Assembly (NCBI GenBank): GCA_017475265.1
Contig: JAFVFY010000017.1
Span: 1-64,000, forward strand
Source: Prevotella sp.
GTDB lineage: Bacteria > Bacteroidota > Bacteroidia > Bacteroidales > Bacteroidaceae
DNA length: 64,000 nucleotides
Direction: 5' to 3'
A program made the translations under genes and the position numbers. Under the pieces are notes generated by a model. It was not told the origin of the DNA, did no database searches, and was given only the letters and a program-made list of their open reading frames with translations. How positions within the stretch are numbered: the first letter of the stretch is position 1; each line of letters starts with the position of its first letter. Of the stretch, positions 59,387-64,000 are shown one piece after another.

Positions 59387-61369
59387 TTATTTACCAACGT
59401 AAGCCTCGTTCTGTGTGCAGAGCGTATTCTTGGTGATTTCGTCCTCAGGAATAGGCATATCCATCTTCAGGTCGTTGTAGTCGTAGTCGCGGTTCGTCCA
59501 GGGAACGTCCTTCAGGTTTTCTACGTTACGCTTCGGATAGTTGGTAGCCACGTGGTCGGCCATGAAGCCCGACTTCTGCATATCCGGACGGAGACACCAC
59601 TCGCAGTTGAACTCCTTACGACGCTCGGTGTTGACAGCCACCTTCCAGACGGGTGACTTGAAGCCCTTGGCAGCAGCATACTTGGTGTAATAAGTCTGGG
59701 CATCCTCGACAACTGCGCCGTTGCTTCCGAATGGGATAGGATACTCGGTGCGGTTCTTGTAGAAAGGACCTCCGTCAAACTTGGAAATGGGAACACCTGC
59801 GGCCACAGAGTCGGCAATCTGTTCCTTTGTTATCTCGTCGCGGCCAACCCAGCTAGCGAAGCTGTTGTAGTATGACAGGTACTTGTCGGTCAGAGCAACC
59901 TCCTTGCCGTCCTCCAGCTTACCGAAGGCACGGTTACGCAGGGTGTTGATTTGCTTCCAGCCTTCAGCTTCGTTGCCTGTACGGAAGCAGCACTCAGCAT
60001 AGTCGAGCATCACGTTGGGAAGACGCTTCCAGTAGATAGGAGTCGGGCTCCAGTGGCCGTCACCCCAAGACTTGTAGTTGGCAGAGGCGGTACGCCACAT
60101 CTTGGAACTCCAGATGGAAGGTGCCCACTCACCGTTGTTGAAGTGGAACTGCTTGGTGGCTGTACCAGGATTGCCCTTGCCGAGCACCTCCTGCAGATAG
60201 GGGTTCACACCGTAGATGGAGGGTTCGTACCATCCCTCATACTGCGGGTCGTAGGCAGGATTGTTGGGGTCGATCTGAGGAACGGCACCCGTGTAGCAAG
60301 AGCCGGCGCGGCGCTTGTCGCCCTTCTCATAGCAGGAATACCACTCCCAGGAGAGGTACAGAGAACCCCAACCGCCGTTCTCAGGACATGCGGTGTACCA
60401 CTTCAGCATCAGCTTCGAGGTGAGGTTGTCCCACTTACCCCAGTTGCTGCCTTCGTCGAGCTGCTCCACCCAAATGGCCTCAGGTCCCCAAGCAGAAGCG
60501 GGATCCCACAGCGTGGTGAACGACTCGTTGAGCTTATAGGTGCCACTGTTCAGAATCTCCTTGAAGCAGTCAGAAGCGAGCTTGTAGCACTCGTCGGCAG
60601 TCGTAGGAGCTTCGCCTACGCCCTCGATGCCATTCTTGCCATCGGTGATACGATAGGCCTTCCACATATAGGCATCGCCTAAGTAAGCAAGAGCCATACC
60701 CTTGGTGGCACGGCCGTATTCGCCGTCCCAAGGTGCCCACTGAAGCAGTTCAGCAGCGGCCTTGAAGTCCTCGATGATGAAGTCCCACATCTCGGCGTAG
60801 GTCTCAGCCTTGGCTTTCAGCGGAGTGTTGGCACCGTTTTCACCTGTTGCCAGCATGGGTACACGACCGAAGGTGGTGGCGAGCCAGTGGTAGAAGAAGC
60901 CACGCAAGGCACGGCCTTCGCCCTCCAGATACTTCAGCGACTCTTCGCCGCCCACTGCATCTGCAGGATAGCTCTTTAGCTGCTCCAGGAAGTCGTTTGC
61001 ACGGCAAATGGCACCGTATGCTTGCTTCCAACCGTTAAGCAACTCAGAAGAGTTGGAGTTCCAAGCCTGAACGTTCCAGTCTTTATCCCAACCTGTTGCC
61101 TGAGTATCAATCGTCGGGTGGCAACCTGTGAACAGATTGGGCTTGAAGCCCCAGTCGCCGTCATAACGGCCATCCGTTTCATCCGGGTACATTAGGTCAT
61201 AGACACCGTTGAGTGCCCTCTTGGCATTGGCCTTGCTCTCGTATGATGCAGCGGGGTCAACCACATCGAATGCAGTAACATCCAGATACTCGTCGTTATT
61301 GCAGGATGTAAGGCCAAGACCCGTCACGCAGAATAAAGCTGCACTTGCATAAAAATATCTTGTCTTCAT
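59387..61369 (-). CDS. SusD/RagB-family nutrient-binding lipoprotein
   Basis: A 660-residue outer-membrane lipoprotein. Lipobox LTSC near residue 22, followed by acidic-rich NNDEYLDV. TPR-like helices scaffold the family fold (SKANAKRALNGVYDLM, RALRGFFYHWLATTFGRVP, AYLGDAYMWKAYRI). The C-terminal RagB region holds YKSWGDGHWSPTPIYWKRLPN and ERRKEFNCEWCLRPD (usually E-R-x-x-E-F/L). It caps the SusC channel and binds the imported glycan. Downstream partner of the SusC gene, 52 bp apart. Confidence 0.94.
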   Translation of the reverse strand: MKTRYFYASAALFCVTGLGLTSCNNDEYLDVTAFDVVDPAASYESKANAKRALNGVYDLMYPDETDGRYDGDWGFKPNLFTGCHPTIDTQATGWDKDWNVQAWNSNSSELLNGWKQAYGAICRANDFLEQLKSYPADAVGGEESLKYLEGEGRALRGFFYHWLATTFGRVPMLATGENGANTPLKAKAETYAEMWDFIIEDFKAAAELLQWAPWDGEYGRATKGMALAYLGDAYMWKAYRITDGKNGIEGVGEAPTTADECYKLASDCFKEILNSGTYKLNESFTTLWDPASAWGPEAIWVEQLDEGSNWGKWDNLTSKLMLKWYTACPENGGWGSLYLSWEWYSCYEKGDKRRAGSCYTGAVPQIDPNNPAYDPQYEGWYEPSIYGVNPYLQEVLGKGNPGTATKQFHFNNGEWAPSIWSSKMWRTASANYKSWGDGHWSPTPIYWKRLPNVMLDYAECCFRTGNEAEGWKQINTLRNRAFGKLEDGKEVALTDKYLSYYNSFASWVGRDEITKEQIADSVAAGVPISKFDGGPFYKNRTEYPIPFGSNGAVVEDAQTYYTKYAAAKGFKSPVWKVAVNTERRKEFNCEWCLRPDMQKSGFMADHVATNYPKRNVENLKDVPWTNRDYDYNDLKMDMPIPEDEITKNTLCTQNEAYVGK

Positions 61370-61421
61370 ATCTGTATTCTTTTTTACTATTTTACTTTAT
61401 TACCTTCTTATCATTTCATTC

Positions 61422-64000
61422 TTAGAAAGTGATATTCACACCACCCATCCATGTGCGCGGCTGGGGATAACGACCGGTGTCAAGACCTTGGTAGAGGACG
61501 GAACCGCTACCGCACTCAGGATCACCATACTTGTTGTAGCCAGAGATAGTGAACAGGTTGCTGACACCAAGATAGACGCGAGCCTTCTGGATAGCAAGCT
61601 TGCTGGAGAATTCGCGCGGGAGAGTGTAACCCACCTGGAGGTTGGCAAGACGGAGGAAGTTACCGTTCTTCACCCACAGGTCGCTGACACGGGTGTTACG
61701 GGCATAGTCACCGATGGAGAGACGGGGGAGGGAGCCATGACCGTCGCGGAATGCCTCGTCGTAAGCAGACTTCAAGATGTTAGGCGTAGTCTGGTCGTCG
61801 AGCTGGGTCATCGAGCTCAGCTTCATGGCTGAGTAAGAAAGGATGTCCTGTCCGAGTACACCATACATATAGAGGTTGAAGTCCCAGTCCTTATAGGTTG
61901 CACCAATGGTGATACCGAAGTTCAGCGTCGGGAAGCCGTTGCCGAGGATCTTACGGTCGGAGTTATCGATACGGTGGTCACCGTTAAGGTCTTCGAACAT
62001 CAGGTCACCAATGGCCAGCGGGTGGTCGGTGTCGCACTTCGACTCAGCGTCGCCACCACCTACCCATAATGGGTCGCCGTTTGCATCCTTCTCGTCCGAC
62101 TTCCCCCACAGATAGTTGTAGTACTCATCTAACTGCTGCTGATTCTGGATAACGCCCTTGACCACGTAGCCATAGTATGAGCCCACGGCCTCGCCCTCCA
62201 TACAGATGGAGTGACGATCCCAGTGACCGTTACCGTCAACAGCACCTACCTGAGAACCGTCGATATAGGCACCGTTGCTTGATGCGGTATTGTAGACGGG
62301 GTCACCCATCGACTTTACCTTGTTCTTGATGGTAGAACCGGTCAGGCGGGCATTCCAAGCGAAGTCCTTGTTCACCTGCTTGTGATAGCCAACGGCGAAC
62401 TCGAAGCCCTTGTTCTGAATCTTACCATAGTTGGTGTAAACCTGTGAATAACCGGCAGACGGACGCATCTGGCGATAGAGCAGCAGGTCCTTCGTGTTCT
62501 TGATGAAGTAGTCAAGAGAGATGTCCCAGTTGCCAAGGAATGCGAAGTCGATACCGAAGTTGGTCATCTCGGTGGTTTCCCACTTCAGGTTAGCATCCTT
62601 CAGAGGCATGTAGAAACCGATGTCGCGGGTACGGTTGCCCCAGTATCCGGATGAACCGTTTTCGGGATAGGTGTTGTATGCACCGTCAATGTTCTGGGCG
62701 ATGACGGCTGCACCAGCAACACCACCGGCGTTACCTGTCTGACCCCAACCGACACGTACTTTCAGGTTGTCAACGAAGCTGACGTCTCTCAGGAACGGCT
62801 CCTCGCTGATACGCCAAGCACCGGCCACTGAGGGGAAGGTACCCCAACGGTTACCCGTAGAGAAGTTCGAGCTACCGTCACGACGGATGGTACCTGTCAG
62901 GACGTAACGATCCATCAAGCTGTAAGATGCACGTGCAAAATAAGAAATGGTGTTCACGTCGGCATCGTAGGCACCACCTGTTGTCTTGGAGTTGAGATCC
63001 ATGGTCAGGTTGATGTTACGGTTGTAGACGGAGGGGAAGTCTCTTGAACCAGAGTTCACCCACTGCCCCCAAGTCTTGCCGACCTCGTTACCGAGCATCA
63101 GCGTCAGGTTGTGGATGTCGTAGTTCAGATTATAAGTAAGGTATGTCTGCAAGTTGAGGCCGTAGCTGTGGCTGTTGCTCAGCGAGAAGGCGTATGTCTG
63201 GTCGGCTTGCATAGGAATCTCTGTCAGCACACCATCTATATAGTTGTAACGATGGCGTCCACCCGTGAAGTCGGAACTGTTGTTGCCAGTGTAGGTGTAA
63301 GTACCCTGTGTGCGGATGTCGAGCTTGTGGTGGCTGAGATTCAGGAGGGTCAGGTCAATGAAAGCGGTGGTTTGGATGCGGTCGAAGCCGTTACGGGCGC
63401 GGTCGCCATTCTCCATCTGTGAGGCGTAGGGGTTAGCGCCGATGTTGGTGTTACCTTCCCAACCGTTCACCGTTGCCTGAGAACCAGTTCCATAAGAACC
63501 ATCAGGATTGCGCAGGTTCACGTTGATGAGCTTGCCTGCAGCAGCATCATTATTGTACAGATAGTCAAGCGTCGGGGTCAGAGAAGCGAAGTCACGCAGA
63601 GACGACATGTTCTGGTTGTTACCCAAGCTCATGTTCGAACCTTTGCTCTCACTGTGGGTGTAGTTGATGTCGCCACCCACCAGCAAGTACTTGTTCACCT
63701 GAGTGCTGATGTTGGCACGAGTGGTGAAACGCTGGTAGTTAGAGTTCACAACGATACCGTCGATGTTGTTGTAACCGAACGAGAGGTTGTACTGGGTCTT
63801 GTCAGTACCACCGTTGACAGAAGCACCATACTGCTGCTTGAAGGCGGCGCGTGTCATTTCCTTCTGCCAGTCAATCTCGTTGAGCTTGCCGTCATACTTG
63901 GAATCCCACACGTTGTTGATGAACATGTCCTTGCCCTTTGCCTCGCGGATGGCCTTGGTGTAAGTGCCGAGGTCGAGGACGTCGAGGGTGTAGGGAAGTG
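61422..64000 (-). CDS. SusC/RagA TonB-linked outer membrane protein (partial, N-terminus outside window)
   Basis: The C-terminal 859 codons of a SusC-type transporter. The frame is open through the right edge, and the residues upstream of the first methionine (YTKAIREAKGKD) continue the protein, so ATG 63926 is not the start. Visible features are the end of the plug-barrel junction (GASVNGGTDKTQYNLSFGYN) and barrel strands. The C-terminal sequences NLQVGYTLPREF and TWMGGVNITF end in the aromatic residue needed for barrel assembly. It pairs with the SusD lipoprotein for glycan uptake; substrate cannot be read from this part. Confidence 0.93.
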   Translation of the reverse strand, partial: LPYTLDVLDLGTYTKAIREAKGKDMFINNVWDSKYDGKLNEIDWQKEMTRAAFKQQYGASVNGGTDKTQYNLSFGYNNIDGIVVNSNYQRFTTRANISTQVNKYLLVGGDINYTHSESKGSNMSLGNNQNMSSLRDFASLTPTLDYLYNNDAAAGKLINVNLRNPDGSYGTGSQATVNGWEGNTNIGANPYASQMENGDRARNGFDRIQTTAFIDLTLLNLSHHKLDIRTQGTYTYTGNNSSDFTGGRHRYNYIDGVLTEIPMQADQTYAFSLSNSHSYGLNLQTYLTYNLNYDIHNLTLMLGNEVGKTWGQWVNSGSRDFPSVYNRNINLTMDLNSKTTGGAYDADVNTISYFARASYSLMDRYVLTGTIRRDGSSNFSTGNRWGTFPSVAGAWRISEEPFLRDVSFVDNLKVRVGWGQTGNAGGVAGAAVIAQNIDGAYNTYPENGSSGYWGNRTRDIGFYMPLKDANLKWETTEMTNFGIDFAFLGNWDISLDYFIKNTKDLLLYRQMRPSAGYSQVYTNYGKIQNKGFEFAVGYHKQVNKDFAWNARLTGSTIKNKVKSMGDPVYNTASSNGAYIDGSQVGAVDGNGHWDRHSICMEGEAVGSYYGYVVKGVIQNQQQLDEYYNYLWGKSDEKDANGDPLWVGGGDAESKCDTDHPLAIGDLMFEDLNGDHRIDNSDRKILGNGFPTLNFGITIGATYKDWDFNLYMYGVLGQDILSYSAMKLSSMTQLDDQTTPNILKSAYDEAFRDGHGSLPRLSIGDYARNTRVSDLWVKNGNFLRLANLQVGYTLPREFSSKLAIQKARVYLGVSNLFTISGYNKYGDPECGSGSVLYQGLDTGRYPQPRTWMGGVNITF

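Overview
The window is a gene-dense chromosomal stretch from a member of the Bacteroidales, most likely Prevotellaceae. The evidence is: Bacteroidota-type promoters (TTTG, 19-20 bp, TAnnTTTG) in front of many genes; AT-rich translation starts without Shine-Dalgarno sequences; SusC/SusD and Oar-type TonB receptors; a hybrid two-component/AraC regulator; BspA-type leucine-rich-repeat and dockerin-tailed secreted proteins; DUF4491 and DUF5053 proteins; and a GH67/GH115 glucuronoxylan gene set. No phage, plasmid or complete insertion sequence is visible.

Layout. 1-9 kb: an orphan AAA ATPase (DUF234 type), nrnA, an S41 protease / M23 peptidase / beta-barrel run, obgE and a phosphoethanolamine transferase. 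8.8-15.5 kb: a histidine kinase, two pseudouridine synthases, purB and asnS, separated by 9-nt and 22-bp tandem repeats. 15.5-22.2 kb: a 1610-residue putative surface lipoprotein with very strong codon bias, a small lipoprotein and an LpxL-type acyltransferase. 22.2-26.1 kb: a four-gene partner-switching operon (TPR/SpoIIE phosphatase, RsbW-like kinase, STAS protein, histidine kinase). 26-33.9 kb: small DUF5053 operon, tRNA-Ser(GGA), GNAT enzyme, uncharacterised lipoproteins, BspA-like LRR protein and a broken secreted-protein gene. 34-39.3 kb: a hybrid sensor/AraC regulator, a candidate small RNA, two fic genes behind what looks like the remnant of a type I methylase gene, and ruvA. 39.5-64 kb: a glycosyltransferase, Oar-like receptor, CotH-dockerin protein, GH67 and GH115 alpha-glucuronidases, DUF1593 protein, a carboxylesterase, another S41 protease, an Rpn nuclease, and a SusD/SusC pair that runs off the right edge.

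The most distinctive feature is repeat DNA that is tolerated inside genes. Heptanucleotide microsatellites are read through in frame in at least six unrelated genes (rluA-type synthase, purB, cotH, GH67, GH115 and a lipoprotein whose signal peptide consists of the repeat). GH115 also carries a 71-bp palindrome in frame. Other families are 9-nt repeats at three nearby gene junctions, 22-bp arrays at three loci, 29-bp duplications of translation-start regions at two loci, and an AATTCGTG-armed palindrome in two inverted copies.

Functionally, GH115 and GH67 would remove (methyl)glucuronic acid from xylan and xylo-oligosaccharides. The esterase, DUF1593, CotH and receptor genes may support the same task, but no xylanase is present here, so that is inference. 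Starts given below were often moved downstream of the longest open frame because a promoter, signal peptide or neighbouring stop codon demands it.
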